Positions 1 to 7,419 of a DNA stretch of 11,390 nucleotides are shown one piece after another. The notes under the pieces were generated by a model. That model ran no database searches, had not been told where the DNA came from, and saw only the letters and a program-made list of their open reading frames with translations. Origin of the DNA: Flavobacteriales bacterium (lineage in GTDB: Bacteria > Bacteroidota > Bacteroidia > Flavobacteriales > BACL11); the NCBI GenBank assembly GCA_018664745.1, contig JABJNS010000078.1:1-11390 (forward strand). Direction: 5' to 3'. The first letter of the stretch is position 1, and each line of letters starts with the position of its first letter. The translations under genes and the position numbers were made by a program.

Positions 1-771
1 CGCATAAGTATATTTTTCAGCTTTTGTTCCCTCTAGCATCTTCATACCATTTTTATCATCTTTATTTGTAAGTGCAAAAGCTGATTTTGGCAACATATCA
101 AAGAAGGATTTTTTTACATCACGGTATTCAGCAAAGGTGTTATGGTAATCCAAATGATCATGAGTTATATTTGTAAATACTCCTCCAGAAAAATGCAATC
201 CTGAAATTCTCCCTTGAGCAATAGCATGAGAACTCACTTCCATAAAACAATATTCACAACCTGCATTTATCATTTCATTCAATAAAAAATTAAGTTGCAA
301 AGCATCAGGAGTAGTATGAGTAGAAGGAATAACCTCATCAACAATTTTATTCTGAATTGTAGAAAGCATGCCCACTTTTACATTCAATAAAGAAAACATT
401 TGGCTTAGCATACTTACAATTGAAGTCTTACCATTTGTACCTGTTACCCCTACTAACTTTATCTTTTCAGAAGGATTGTCATAAAAATTAGCGGCTATGA
501 TTCCTAAAGCAATATTGCTGTCATTCACCTGAACATAAGTGATATTATCATCCAAAACAGCAGGCATATCTTCCAAAACAATAACAGCAGCACCCGCCTT
601 TATCGTTTGCTCAATATAAGTATGCCCATCAGAGACAGTACCCTTTACCGCAACAAATAAAGAATTCTCTTTTACTTTTCTAGAATCAAAAGCTATAGCA
701 ACAACCTCAAAATTAGTAGTTCCCACTACTTTTAAAACACTTACTTTATATAATAAATCTTGTAAATTCAT
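1..771 (-). CDS. murE: UDP-N-acetylmuramyl-tripeptide synthetase MurE, N-terminal part (cut by window edge)
   Basis: Cytoplasmic Mur ligase that adds the third amino acid of the peptidoglycan stem peptide (family knowledge; the residue added, usually meso-diaminopimelate in Bacteroidota, cannot be read here because the specificity motif lies in the missing C-terminus). I translated 257 codons from the ATG at 771 with no stop. Visible are the N-terminal UDP-substrate domain (about 1-100), the ATP P-loop GVTGTNGKTS (108-117), the TTPD segment (153-156), EVSSHA (178-183), HDHLDYH (204-210) and YRDVK, whose Lys220 aligns with the carbamylated lysine of the family. The ATG shares one base with the ftsI stop codon (TAATG), so it is the last visible gene of the coupled dcw operon. 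The family is usually about 480-500 residues, so roughly half is present. Confidence 0.95.
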   Translation of the reverse strand, partial: MNLQDLLYKVSVLKVVGTTNFEVVAIAFDSRKVKENSLFVAVKGTVSDGHTYIEQTIKAGAAVIVLEDMPAVLDDNITYVQVNDSNIALGIIAANFYDNPSEKIKLVGVTGTNGKTSIVSMLSQMFSLLNVKVGMLSTIQNKIVDEVIPSTHTTPDALQLNFLLNEMINAGCEYCFMEVSSHAIAQGRISGLHFSGGVFTNITHDHLDYHNTFAEYRDVKKSFFDMLPKSAFALTNKDDKNGMKMLEGTKAEKYTYA

Positions 772-2861
772 TACGCTAATTCTAGTTTAATAACACTTCC
801 TTTTGTAAAGCGCTTTCCTTTTGCAATGGACTGAGATTGCACAGCTCCACTTCCAGTAATTTTAACAATTAACCCATAGGATTCCAACAAGTAAATCGCA
901 TCTTGAATACCCATCCCCCTTAAATCAGGCATATTTCCATTTTGCAAATCTCTTTCCACTTTTCTCACTTCTAAAAGCACCTCAGTTTTTAATGTTTTAG
1001 AAACCATCCATTGTTCATCAGTTGAAGTAGTATTTATATCAAATTCAGACAAAACTTTATTCACTTCCTCAACACTTCCTTGTTTCACCTTAGGCAAACT
1101 TGCTAGTACATCCGATTGCTGTAATGCTTTATGAATACTCATATCAGAAGCATACACCTTATCCGCCAATTCCTTAAAGATTGGTGCAGCAACTGACCCT
1201 CCGTAATGCCCGTTTTCTTTAGGATTATTTACCACCACTATGCAGGAATATTTTGGATTATCAGCTGGAAAAAAACCAGCAAAAGAGGCTTGATATTCTT
1301 TTCCTTCTCCCTCTGCTCTGTTATTAAAATTAATTACTGTTGTCCCTGTTTTTCCTGCTATTAAATAATTATTTGTTTTAATATTTTTGGCAGTACCATC
1401 TTCCACCACACCAACAAGCAAAGGCATTACCGCATCAATAGTTGCCTTGGAACAAATAGCCGGATTTATCACTTGAGTAGTATACTCTTCAATTATTCTA
1501 CCATCACGACTAATTGCTGATGTAAAAATTGGCTTCACCATCTTCCCTTTATTTGCTACTGCATTGTAAAAAGTAAGCATATGTATAGGCGTTAATTGCA
1601 TCTCATACCCAATAGACATCCAAGGCAATGTTACCCCTGACCAACTTCCTTTATTCGGGATTGGTGATTTTAAATTATTTGGGAATGGCAATTCTAATTC
1701 TAAAGGAGTACTTAAGCCCATTTTATAAATCCTATCCGTAAATGCCGTAGGGCTACCTTTATAATTATCAAAAACTATACGAGAAATACCAACATTTGAC
1801 GATTTTACAAAAGCTCTTTCAATGGTAATGTTATCATAAATTCCTAGTTTAGAATCTTTCATCACTCTATCGTAAAAAGTAAACTGCCCTCCATATGTTC
1901 TAACAGAATCCTCTACCTTAAAAAAACCATCTTCTAACCCTGCAATTACTGAGGCCAACTTAAAAGTAGACCCTGGCGAAACATGCTTAGCCATTGCATA
2001 ATTAAAAAGTTCCCTCACACTTCCATCTTCCTGCTTTTTAAGATTGGCAATTACTTTAACCTCTCCAGTTTCCACTTCCATCAACACCACACAACCCCAA
2101 TCTGCATCATGATGTAACAATGTATTTTCCAAAGCCTTTTCAGCAACATCCTGCATATCGGTATTGATAGTAGTAATTACATTATTTCCTGCTCTTGGCA
2201 ATCTATTTCCTTCCGCATCTTGTGGCACCCAAACTCCTTTTGCAATTTTCCTTTTCAGATGCTTACCATCTACCCCTGAAAGTGTTTGATTAAATGCTCT
2301 TTCAATTCCCACAGGATTAACATTTCTTAACACACCTACTGTTCGTTGCGCCAACAAACCAAATGGTTTTTCTCTATTTGGTCTCTGTTCAGCAATCAAG
2401 CCTCCTTTGTTTTGTCCTAATTTTAAAATTGGCATTTTCTTCAGACTATTCAGTTCATTATGCGTTACTTTGTTTTGCAATAAAATATACTTATTCTTTT
2501 TTGCTTTTTTTGAACTCCTCAAAAACACCTCATACTCTTCAGCTGTTTTATCTTCAAATAATTGAGCTAATGAAACTGAAAGTTCAGCAACAATTTCATT
2601 AAATAAGGATTTTTCCATCACACTCATATCCAAACGAACATCATAAAGTGGCATAGATATTGCCAATAAAGCACCATCATCAGCAATAATATTTCCTCTA
2701 GGAGCTTCAACAGTAAAATACCTTGGTTGACTACTAGTATTTATCGATTTTGTAAATTGCTGAACTGTTACAATTTTTGAAACTATCCCAACAGCAATCA
2801 GCACTATAAATAGATAAAGTCCTATAATTCTGAAATTGGTATTATTTGCTTTTCTAGTCAT
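771..2861 (-). CDS. ftsI: FtsI-type penicillin-binding protein (PBP3) with C-terminal PASTA domain
   Basis: Division-specific peptidoglycan transpeptidase anchored in the inner membrane, which cross-links septal murein (family knowledge). From the ATG at 2861 it has 696 residues: a short cytoplasmic N-terminus, one membrane segment (about 11-33), a dimerisation domain beginning at EAPRGNI, and a transpeptidase domain with all three active-site motifs: STFK (Ser298, Lys301), SSN (354-356) and KTGT (504-507). A single PASTA domain occupies about 642-696, starting MPDLRGM. A longer reading from TTG at 2873 exists, but the ATG overlaps the end of the FtsL-like gene by 8 bp (ATGACTAG), a normal coupling arrangement, and is preferred. 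It lies between ftsL-like and murE, as expected for a dcw cluster. The catalytic set looks intact. Confidence 0.96.
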   Translation of the reverse strand: MTRKANNTNFRIIGLYLFIVLIAVGIVSKIVTVQQFTKSINTSSQPRYFTVEAPRGNIIADDGALLAISMPLYDVRLDMSVMEKSLFNEIVAELSVSLAQLFEDKTAEEYEVFLRSSKKAKKNKYILLQNKVTHNELNSLKKMPILKLGQNKGGLIAEQRPNREKPFGLLAQRTVGVLRNVNPVGIERAFNQTLSGVDGKHLKRKIAKGVWVPQDAEGNRLPRAGNNVITTINTDMQDVAEKALENTLLHHDADWGCVVLMEVETGEVKVIANLKKQEDGSVRELFNYAMAKHVSPGSTFKLASVIAGLEDGFFKVEDSVRTYGGQFTFYDRVMKDSKLGIYDNITIERAFVKSSNVGISRIVFDNYKGSPTAFTDRIYKMGLSTPLELELPFPNNLKSPIPNKGSWSGVTLPWMSIGYEMQLTPIHMLTFYNAVANKGKMVKPIFTSAISRDGRIIEEYTTQVINPAICSKATIDAVMPLLVGVVEDGTAKNIKTNNYLIAGKTGTTVINFNNRAEGEGKEYQASFAGFFPADNPKYSCIVVVNNPKENGHYGGSVAAPIFKELADKVYASDMSIHKALQQSDVLASLPKVKQGSVEEVNKVLSEFDINTTSTDEQWMVSKTLKTEVLLEVRKVERDLQNGNMPDLRGMGIQDAIYLLESYGLIVKITGSGAVQSQSIAKGKRFTKGSVIKLELA

Positions 2862-3186
2862 TATTTTTATCAATAATGATTGGCGGATTCAATGAAGTTT
2901 TCAACCCCTTATCCGCTACAATTTCCTCAATAACTGACCTCCTGTACATACTCATTAAATCCGACTTTGTAGTAATGTATACTAATCGTAAATCTGCAAT
3001 TTCTTTTTCTAGAGAAATTGATTCTTTTAATAAGCGTTCAGCCCTAAAAGAAACTCTGATATTCAACAATATAAGCAAGACAACAAAAAGTAAAAAAGGA
3101 ATGTACTTTTGATTATTTTGGTCAGCAATAAATTCTCCTCTTAAAATAGAGAGTAACGAACTTTTATTTCCTTTACTTGTGTTCAT
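2854..3186 (-). CDS. ftsL: FtsL-like cell division protein (bitopic, coiled coil)
   Basis: A 110-residue bitopic membrane protein. It has a basic, polar cytoplasmic N-terminus, one hydrophobic segment at about 28-43, then a charged periplasmic stretch (about 47-80, heptad-like RAERLLKESISLEKEIADL) able to form a coiled coil. Sequence similarity to FtsL is always weak. The call rests on topology, size and the invariant position between rsmH and ftsI. In other bacteria FtsL pairs with FtsB and FtsQ to activate the FtsW/FtsI synthase; a corresponding role here is inferred. Its ATG at 3186 shares one base with the rsmH stop (TAATG), and its last 8 bases overlap the ftsI start. Confidence 0.85.
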   Translation of the reverse strand: MNTSKGNKSSLLSILRGEFIADQNNQKYIPFLLFVVLLILLNIRVSFRAERLLKESISLEKEIADLRLVYITTKSDLMSMYRRSVIEEIVADKGLKTSLNPPIIIDKNND

Positions 3187-4091
3187 TAACTTTTTTCAGC
3201 TATGCGTAATTTTGCACTTCTAGCTCTAGTGTTTTCTACCACCTGATCTTCAGAAGCTACTATTACTTTTCGTGTTATTTCTTTTAAATCTTTAATCGGG
3301 TTTCCAAAAAAATCTTTCTGCAATTTTCCTTCAAGATTTCCTTTCTTCATTAAGTTTTTTACCATTCTATCCTCCAATGAATGATAAGACAACACTACCA
3401 AACGCCCCCCTTCATTCAGCATGTCAACTGCACTTAAAAGCATTTCTTCCAAAGCTTTCATTTCATCATTCACCTCAATACGGATAGCTTGGAAAATACG
3501 AGCCAAAAACTGATTTCTCTTTTTCTCAGGAACCATTTTTTCTACAATAGCAATCAATTGATTTGTAGTCACAATCTCTTTAACCTCCCTTGCATTTATA
3601 ATTTCTCTGGCAATAGCTCTTGAATTTCTTAGCTCACCATACTTAAATAATACATTAGCCAAATTTTCTTGCCCATATTCATTCACCACACTTTTTGCTG
3701 ATAAAGGGGAATTAGTATTCATTCGCATATCTAACTCTCCATCAAAACGAATAGAAAAACCTCTTTCAGCCACATCAAACTGATGTGAAGAAACTCCCAA
3801 ATCAGCTAACAAACCATCAATTTTACGAATTCCTTCCATTCTCAAGAAGTTTTTCAAATACCTGAAGTTTGCATTAATCAATTTAAAGCTATCTCCTTCT
3901 AATGCATTCTTATGTGCATTTTCATCTTGATCAAAAGCATATAACTTACCTCCGTCCAAATTTTTAAGAATTAATTTGGAATGCCCACCACCACCAAAAG
4001 TAACATCAACATAAATTCCTTTGGGATTAATGTTTAGCCCCTCAATACATTCGTTTAATAATACTGGATTATGATATTCCATCCGACTCAT
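3186..4091 (-). CDS. rsmH: 16S rRNA (cytosine(1402)-N(4))-methyltransferase RsmH (MraW)
   Basis: SAM-dependent enzyme that methylates N4 of C1402 in the 16S rRNA decoding centre (family knowledge). The 301 residues contain the YHNPVLL start motif, the SAM-binding DVTFGGGGHS (29-38), DLGVSSHQFD (97-106), QAIRIEVNDE (201-210), LSYHSLEDR (234-242) and the C-terminal ARSAKLR (290-296), so the protein is full length and intact. The annotated ATG at 4091 overlaps mraZ by 23 bp. A second ATG at 4082 (protein beginning MEYHNPV) gives a 14-bp overlap and is equally plausible; no clear Shine-Dalgarno sequence separates them. A short GC-rich hairpin lies just upstream, inside mraZ. It is the second gene of the dcw operon and ends with TAATG into ftsL-like. 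Confidence 0.96.
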   Translation of the reverse strand: MSRMEYHNPVLLNECIEGLNINPKGIYVDVTFGGGGHSKLILKNLDGGKLYAFDQDENAHKNALEGDSFKLINANFRYLKNFLRMEGIRKIDGLLADLGVSSHQFDVAERGFSIRFDGELDMRMNTNSPLSAKSVVNEYGQENLANVLFKYGELRNSRAIAREIINAREVKEIVTTNQLIAIVEKMVPEKKRNQFLARIFQAIRIEVNDEMKALEEMLLSAVDMLNEGGRLVVLSYHSLEDRMVKNLMKKGNLEGKLQKDFFGNPIKDLKEITRKVIVASEDQVVENTRARSAKLRIAEKS

Positions 4092-4545
4092 CTTGGGGCT
4101 GATTCCCCATCACATCCTCAGCCAGATTTCCAAAACCAACTAGTGTTTCGGCTACAGAAGCCTCATATTTATCTTTATCCCAAATCTCAATCATATTTAC
4201 TGAAGAAGATAAGACTAACTCCTTTTGCAAATCAGCAAATAAGTATAGGTCCTTAGGAATTAAAAATCTACCTGCACCATCAACCTCAACTACCTTTAAA
4301 CCTGACATGTATGATCTAATAAAATCATTATTCTTTTTAACAAAACGATTCAATTTGTTTACTTGATTCACAACTTTCTCCCACTCTGACATGGGATGAA
4401 TCTCCAAACACTTATTAAAAACTGACCTTTTAATCACAAAGCCATCCCCCATCACATTTTTCAATTGTTTTTTAAGGGAAACAGGAAACATCACACGCCC
4501 TTTAGCATCTGCTTTACATTCGTATGTTCCTATTACATTAATCAT
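4069..4545 (-). CDS. mraZ: Transcriptional regulator MraZ of the division/cell-wall cluster
   Basis: DNA-binding protein with two SpoVT/AbrB-like repeats. Each repeat shows the diagnostic DxxxR: DAKGR at 13-17 and DGAGR at 89-93 (158-residue form). In other bacteria MraZ forms rings and represses its own operon by binding TGGG repeats upstream (family knowledge). The open frame extends to GTG at 4590, but that GTG is itself part of a TGGGA operator box. The ATG at 4545 gives MINVIGTYECKADAKGR, which matches the normal family N-terminus and length, so I use it. An in-frame ATG at 4581 is also inside the control region and is disfavoured. First gene of the operon, overlapping rsmH. Confidence 0.94.
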   Translation of the reverse strand: MINVIGTYECKADAKGRVMFPVSLKKQLKNVMGDGFVIKRSVFNKCLEIHPMSEWEKVVNQVNKLNRFVKKNNDFIRSYMSGLKVVEVDGAGRFLIPKDLYLFADLQKELVLSSSVNMIEIWDKDKYEASVAETLVGFGNLAEDVMGNQPQDESDGIS

Positions 4546-4568
4546 TTTAATTGCTTTGAATCTGGGTG

Positions 4569-4600
4569 CTAATATACGCATAAATCCCACTTTTTCCCAC
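4569..4600 (-). promoter_or_regulatory. Possible mraZ operon promoter overlapping the MraZ boxes
   Basis: Minus-strand TATATTAG at 4569-4576 has one mismatch to the Bacteroidota -7 element TAnnTTTG. A start site about 6-8 bases further on would leave a leader of about 15-18 nt before the ATG at 4545. The expected -33 position, about 19-20 bp upstream, falls on the TGGGA boxes at 4595-4599, and no TTG is seen there. If correct, MraZ would compete directly with sigma factor. This is a weak match. Confidence 0.3.
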
Positions 4601-4609
4601 TCTATACCA
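4585..4609 (-). promoter_or_regulatory. MraZ operator: three TGGGA-like boxes at 10-bp period
   Basis: On the minus strand, reading toward mraZ, are TGGTA (4605-4609), TGGGA (4595-4599) and TGGGA (4585-4589), each separated by 5 bases (TAGAG, AAAAG). This is the described MraZ-binding layout of TGGG-type pentamers with 5-nt spacers. A fourth TGGGT lies at 4626-4630, 21 bp from the third box, so about one further turn out of the array. The boxes end 40 bp before the mraZ ATG. Binding is inferred from motif and position. Confidence 0.8.
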
Positions 4610-4663
4610 CTTTGTTGATAACTTCACCCACTTGCTATCATTCTGCCCTAAATTCCTTAACTA

Positions 4664-4693
4664 TTGACAATGACAAATATTTTCGTTTCTTTG
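4664..4693 (+). promoter_or_regulatory. Putative promoter of the hydrolase-engB operon
   Basis: TTG at 4664-4666 and TTTCTTTG at 4686-4693 are separated by 19 bp. The second element has one mismatch to the Bacteroidota -7 consensus TAnnTTTG. The predicted start lies around 4700, about 15 bases before the ATG at 4716. The element runs into the palindrome TTTGCAAA, also seen in the nadE/gldB intergenic region. Confidence 0.4.
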
Positions 4694-4715
4694 CAAACTA
4701 ATATTTAGACTCAAC

Positions 4716-5468
4716 ATGGTAAAGGAAGAAGGGAAATTTAAATGGCTTGAAGAAGGAGAAGGTGGGCAACCTATCATTCTATTGCATGGACTAATGGGAG
4801 GGGCTGAAAACTTTGGAGAGATGGTTGATTTTATCTCAGCTGAATATAAAGTTTACGGGTTAGATTTAAAATTATTTGAAGGAAGTCTATTAAAAGTTTC
4901 AGTTAAATCATTAAGTGATTATTTATACGAATTTATGAATCACTTAGGACTCCCCTCTGCTACACTCATTGGAAATTCAATGGGAGGGCATATCGCACTT
5001 ATTTTTTCCAAAGAACATCCAGAAATGGTAGAGAATATGATACTTACAGGAAGCTCAGGATTATATGAAAATGCTATGGGAGATTCTTTCCCAAGAAGAG
5101 GAGACAAAGATTATATCAGAACAAAAACAGAGGAAGTATTTTACAACCCTGAAGTAGCAACAGATGAATTAGTAGATAAAGTTTTTGGCATAGCAAACAA
5201 TAGAGTTTCGGTACTAAAGTTATTAGGATATGCAAAATCAGCCATTAGACATAATATGGCAGAAGACATTCCAAACTTTACAATGCCAGTTTGTTTAATT
5301 TGGGGGGAACATGATAAAGTAACTCCACCAAATGTTGCTGATGAATTTCATAAATTACTACCTAATTCAGAATTACATTGGATGCCACTTTGTGGACATG
5401 CAGCCATGTGGGAACACCCAGAAGATTTTAGTAAAATCGTGCTAAAATTCTTAAAAGATAAATTTTAA
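4716..5468 (+). CDS. Alpha/beta hydrolase, substrate unknown
   Basis: A 250-residue alpha/beta-hydrolase-fold enzyme without a signal peptide, so probably cytoplasmic. The oxyanion-hole region HGLMGG is at 24-29, the nucleophile elbow GNSMGG at 86-91 (Ser88), the catalytic acid is Asp200 in WGEHDKVTPP, and the catalytic histidine is His228 in CGHAAMWEHP, so the triad is complete. A small cap region lies between about 115 and 185. The family covers esterases, C-C hydrolases and lactonases, and nothing in the sequence fixes the substrate. engB follows after 6 bp, so the two form an operon divergent from the dcw cluster. The placement beside engB and mraZ is one I recall from other Bacteroidota genomes, which may point to a housekeeping rather than a catabolic role (inference). 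Confidence 0.9.
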   Translation: MVKEEGKFKWLEEGEGGQPIILLHGLMGGAENFGEMVDFISAEYKVYGLDLKLFEGSLLKVSVKSLSDYLYEFMNHLGLPSATLIGNSMGGHIALIFSKEHPEMVENMILTGSSGLYENAMGDSFPRRGDKDYIRTKTEEVFYNPEVATDELVDKVFGIANNRVSVLKLLGYAKSAIRHNMAEDIPNFTMPVCLIWGEHDKVTPPNVADEFHKLLPNSELHWMPLCGHAAMWEHPEDFSKIVLKFLKDKF

Positions 5469-5474
5469 GAAATC

Positions 5475-6083
5475 ATGAAAATTAAAACTGCCGAATTTGT
5501 AATTAGCAATACTGATTACAAATTATGTCCTGCACCTAAAATGGCAGAATATGCTTTTATTGGAAGATCTAATGTTGGAAAATCATCCTTAATAAATGCT
5601 TTAGTAAATCACAAAAATTTAGCTAAAACATCAGGAAAGCCTGGAAAAACACAGTTAATCAATCATTTTTCAATTAACAAAGCATGGTATTTAGTAGACT
5701 TACCAGGATTTGGATTTGCTAAGATTTCCAAAAAGATGCGTGCTGAATTTCATGACATGATAAGTGAATACTTAATTAACAGAACCAATCTAATGTGTTT
5801 GTTCGTTTTGATAGACAGTAGACACAAACCACAAGCTATTGATCAAGAATTTATGCAATGGTTAGCCGAAAAAGGAATTCCATTTGTAATGGTATTTACC
5901 AAAACTGATAAGCTAGGAAAAGTAGCACTTGCCAAAAACATTGGCACTTATAAAGTTGAAATGCAAAAAACTTGGGAGGAATTACCTCAGATATTTATTA
6001 CTTCAGCTGAAAAGAAAACAGGAATGCAAGAAATTGCTGATTTCATTGAAAACTTAAATCCTCAGTTTAAAGAGATTATTTAG
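5475..6083 (+). CDS. engB: Ribosome biogenesis GTPase EngB (YsxC/YihA)
   Basis: Essential TrmE-Era-EngA-EngB family GTPase needed for late large-subunit ribosome assembly (family knowledge). All G motifs are visible in the 202 residues: G1 GRSNVGKSS (30-38), G2 within KTSGKPGKT (51-59), G3 DLPGFG (75-80), G4 TKTDK (142-146) and G5 TSAEK (176-180). Length is typical. It starts 6 bp after the hydrolase stop. Its TAG at 6081-6083 lies inside the 3' end of the convergent gldC, an 8-bp overlap. Confidence 0.96.
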   Translation: MKIKTAEFVISNTDYKLCPAPKMAEYAFIGRSNVGKSSLINALVNHKNLAKTSGKPGKTQLINHFSINKAWYLVDLPGFGFAKISKKMRAEFHDMISEYLINRTNLMCLFVLIDSRHKPQAIDQEFMQWLAEKGIPFVMVFTKTDKLGKVALAKNIGTYKVEMQKTWEELPQIFITSAEKKTGMQEIADFIENLNPQFKEII

Positions 6084-6096
6084 ATCCTTTAATCTC
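6072..6096. terminator. Possible weak bidirectional hairpin at the engB/gldC convergent ends
   Basis: GAGATTA (6072-6078) and TAATCTC (6090-6096) form a perfect 7-bp inverted repeat around an 11-base loop that contains the engB stop codon. It spans the overlap of two converging genes, where no other terminator is possible without entering coding sequence. The stem is AT-rich and has no long U-tract on either strand, so termination is uncertain. Confidence 0.3.
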
Positions 6097-6405
6097 AGTC
6101 TGTTCAGCAAAGAACTCACAATAATCACGCAAAGCCCCTGCCAGTTTATCATGCCCAGTGGCGCGCTCCAAAGTAGCAGCCATTCCCATCATTGTTTGAT
6201 GATACATAATAAACATCTCATTTACCGGCATATCCTTAGTCCAAAGATCAATCCGTAAAGTTTCTTTAGTTTTAGCAGCCCAAGCAGATACCATTAAAGC
6301 CTTAATATCTTTTTCATTTGCAGCCCCATCACTTGCGTGCATTTCAATATTTACAGGTAAATTATTCTCATCTAAATCAATTTCAAATTTTAATGTCTGC
6401 TTCAT
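6076..6405 (-). CDS. gldC: Gliding motility protein GldC
   Basis: A 109-residue soluble protein without signal peptide. It matches the GldC pattern as I recall it: an N-terminal strand ending LDENNLPVNI, a central LRIDLWTKDMPVNEM (residues 54-68) and a C-terminal LERATGHDKLAGALRDYCEFFAEQ. GldC was described in Flavobacterium johnsoniae, where its loss weakens gliding; its biochemical role is not known to me. The gene lies 5 bp after gldB and overlaps the 3' end of engB on the other strand. The gldB-gldC pair is typical of Bacteroidota, and the presence of this pair alone does not prove that the organism glides. Confidence 0.93.
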   Translation of the reverse strand: MKQTLKFEIDLDENNLPVNIEMHASDGAANEKDIKALMVSAWAAKTKETLRIDLWTKDMPVNEMFIMYHQTMMGMAATLERATGHDKLAGALRDYCEFFAEQTEIKGSK

Positions 6406-6410
6406 AATTA

Positions 6411-7415
6411 CTATTTTGTAGGTTTATATTTTGATTGTTTTAAAAACTGCCTTGAATCTGTTAAAGACATGAGCTGCTCTAAATCCATTTCATTATTATC
6501 CATGTACTCGCTCACCATTTTATAACCAATATAATAGCCCACTCTACCAGGGGCCTGATCAGGCATTCCTTTTGCAAAAGGAGCATAATTTATTAAGGTT
6601 CTAAATTTCTGCTCGTCTTTAGAGAATAACAAATCTTCATGTATTATATACTGCCAAATACTTGTTTCATTCTCTACCACCCAATCCATTTGCTCGGCAG
6701 TAAAACGAAACTTATCTTCCATTGAAAGATTAGGCAACATTTTATCAATACAATACATTACTTTTCCTTTATAGATAAGTTGAGAAAGCAAATCTCTACC
6801 CCCTATATATTGTTGAAAATACTCATTCAACCACACCTCCATTACATTGGAAGCAATGAACTTTTTTTGTTTTTGAAAACGCAAATAATCAGGATCACCC
6901 AATAAATTGTAATACTTAGAATTATGCCCTAAAAAGTTTTCCAAACCAATAGCGATATTATTATCATAAGTAACAACCCCATAATTAAATCCACCAAAAA
7001 AAGTTGTAATTTCTGGAATTGGGTAAGAAGGAAATTTATCAGAAAATTGCCAAAAAGCCAATTCCAATTCTTGTTGAATATCCGAAAAATCAGCAAACAT
7101 TACAGCAACACTATCATAAGCTTCTCGCATATCCTTATGCTGAGTAAAGGCCAATAGTTCCCTATGATACTGCTCACCCGTTAGGTTGCCTTTTTGCATA
7201 ATTTGACCAGCAAACACCTCATCAAAAGTTCCAAAATTAGTTTTCCAATTTGCAGATAATTCAGCTACATTTTCTTCATTAATATCAAAAAGGGATTTTT
7301 CGAATCTGTTCACTTTTAAATCCAACTTTTCAGCATCAGCAAAAAAAGTAAAAACCCATGAGGTAAATAAAAAAGTAACAAGGGTAACAGAAAGAAATAA
7401 GACTATAGGTTTCAT
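6411..7415 (-). CDS. gldB: Gliding motility protein GldB, no recognisable lipobox
   Basis: Envelope protein required for gliding in F. johnsoniae. From the ATG at 7415 it has 334 residues: a hydrophobic N-terminal segment (about 3-24), then a periplasmic domain with the GldB features VNRFEKSLFDI (near 33-43), GGFNYGV, NNIAIGLENFLG, LIYKGKVMYCIDKMLPN, APFAKG and PGRVGYYIGYKMVSEYMD, ending QSKYKP. The family is usually called a lipoprotein, but no cysteine occurs in or just after the hydrophobic segment, so this copy looks like a signal-anchored or cleaved protein instead. A longer frame from TTG at 7454 would add 13 residues before the signal and run into the nadE promoter, so I reject it. gldC follows after 5 bp. 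Confidence 0.93.
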   Translation of the reverse strand: MKPIVLFLSVTLVTFLFTSWVFTFFADAEKLDLKVNRFEKSLFDINEENVAELSANWKTNFGTFDEVFAGQIMQKGNLTGEQYHRELLAFTQHKDMREAYDSVAVMFADFSDIQQELELAFWQFSDKFPSYPIPEITTFFGGFNYGVVTYDNNIAIGLENFLGHNSKYYNLLGDPDYLRFQKQKKFIASNVMEVWLNEYFQQYIGGRDLLSQLIYKGKVMYCIDKMLPNLSMEDKFRFTAEQMDWVVENETSIWQYIIHEDLLFSKDEQKFRTLINYAPFAKGMPDQAPGRVGYYIGYKMVSEYMDNNEMDLEQLMSLTDSRQFLKQSKYKPTK

Positions 7416-7419
7416 CCTG

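Noticed and set aside
2363..3112. Plus-strand frames at 2363-2602 and 2876-3112
   Set aside because: They lie opposite intact ftsI and ftsL-like coding sequence and translate to low-complexity peptides. Antisense shadows.
4071..4256. Plus-strand 61-codon frame opposite the 3' end of mraZ
   Set aside because: Antisense to intact mraZ, with no independent support.
4546..4590. GTG-initiated 173-residue form of MraZ
   Set aside because: The added 15 codons cover the operator boxes and the likely promoter, and the shorter ATG form matches the family N-terminus.
4613..4621. DnaA-box-like TTATCAACA upstream of mraZ (minus strand)
   Set aside because: A single site with one mismatch and no further boxes, AT-rich unwinding region or dnaA/dnaN neighbours. 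Not evidence for an origin.
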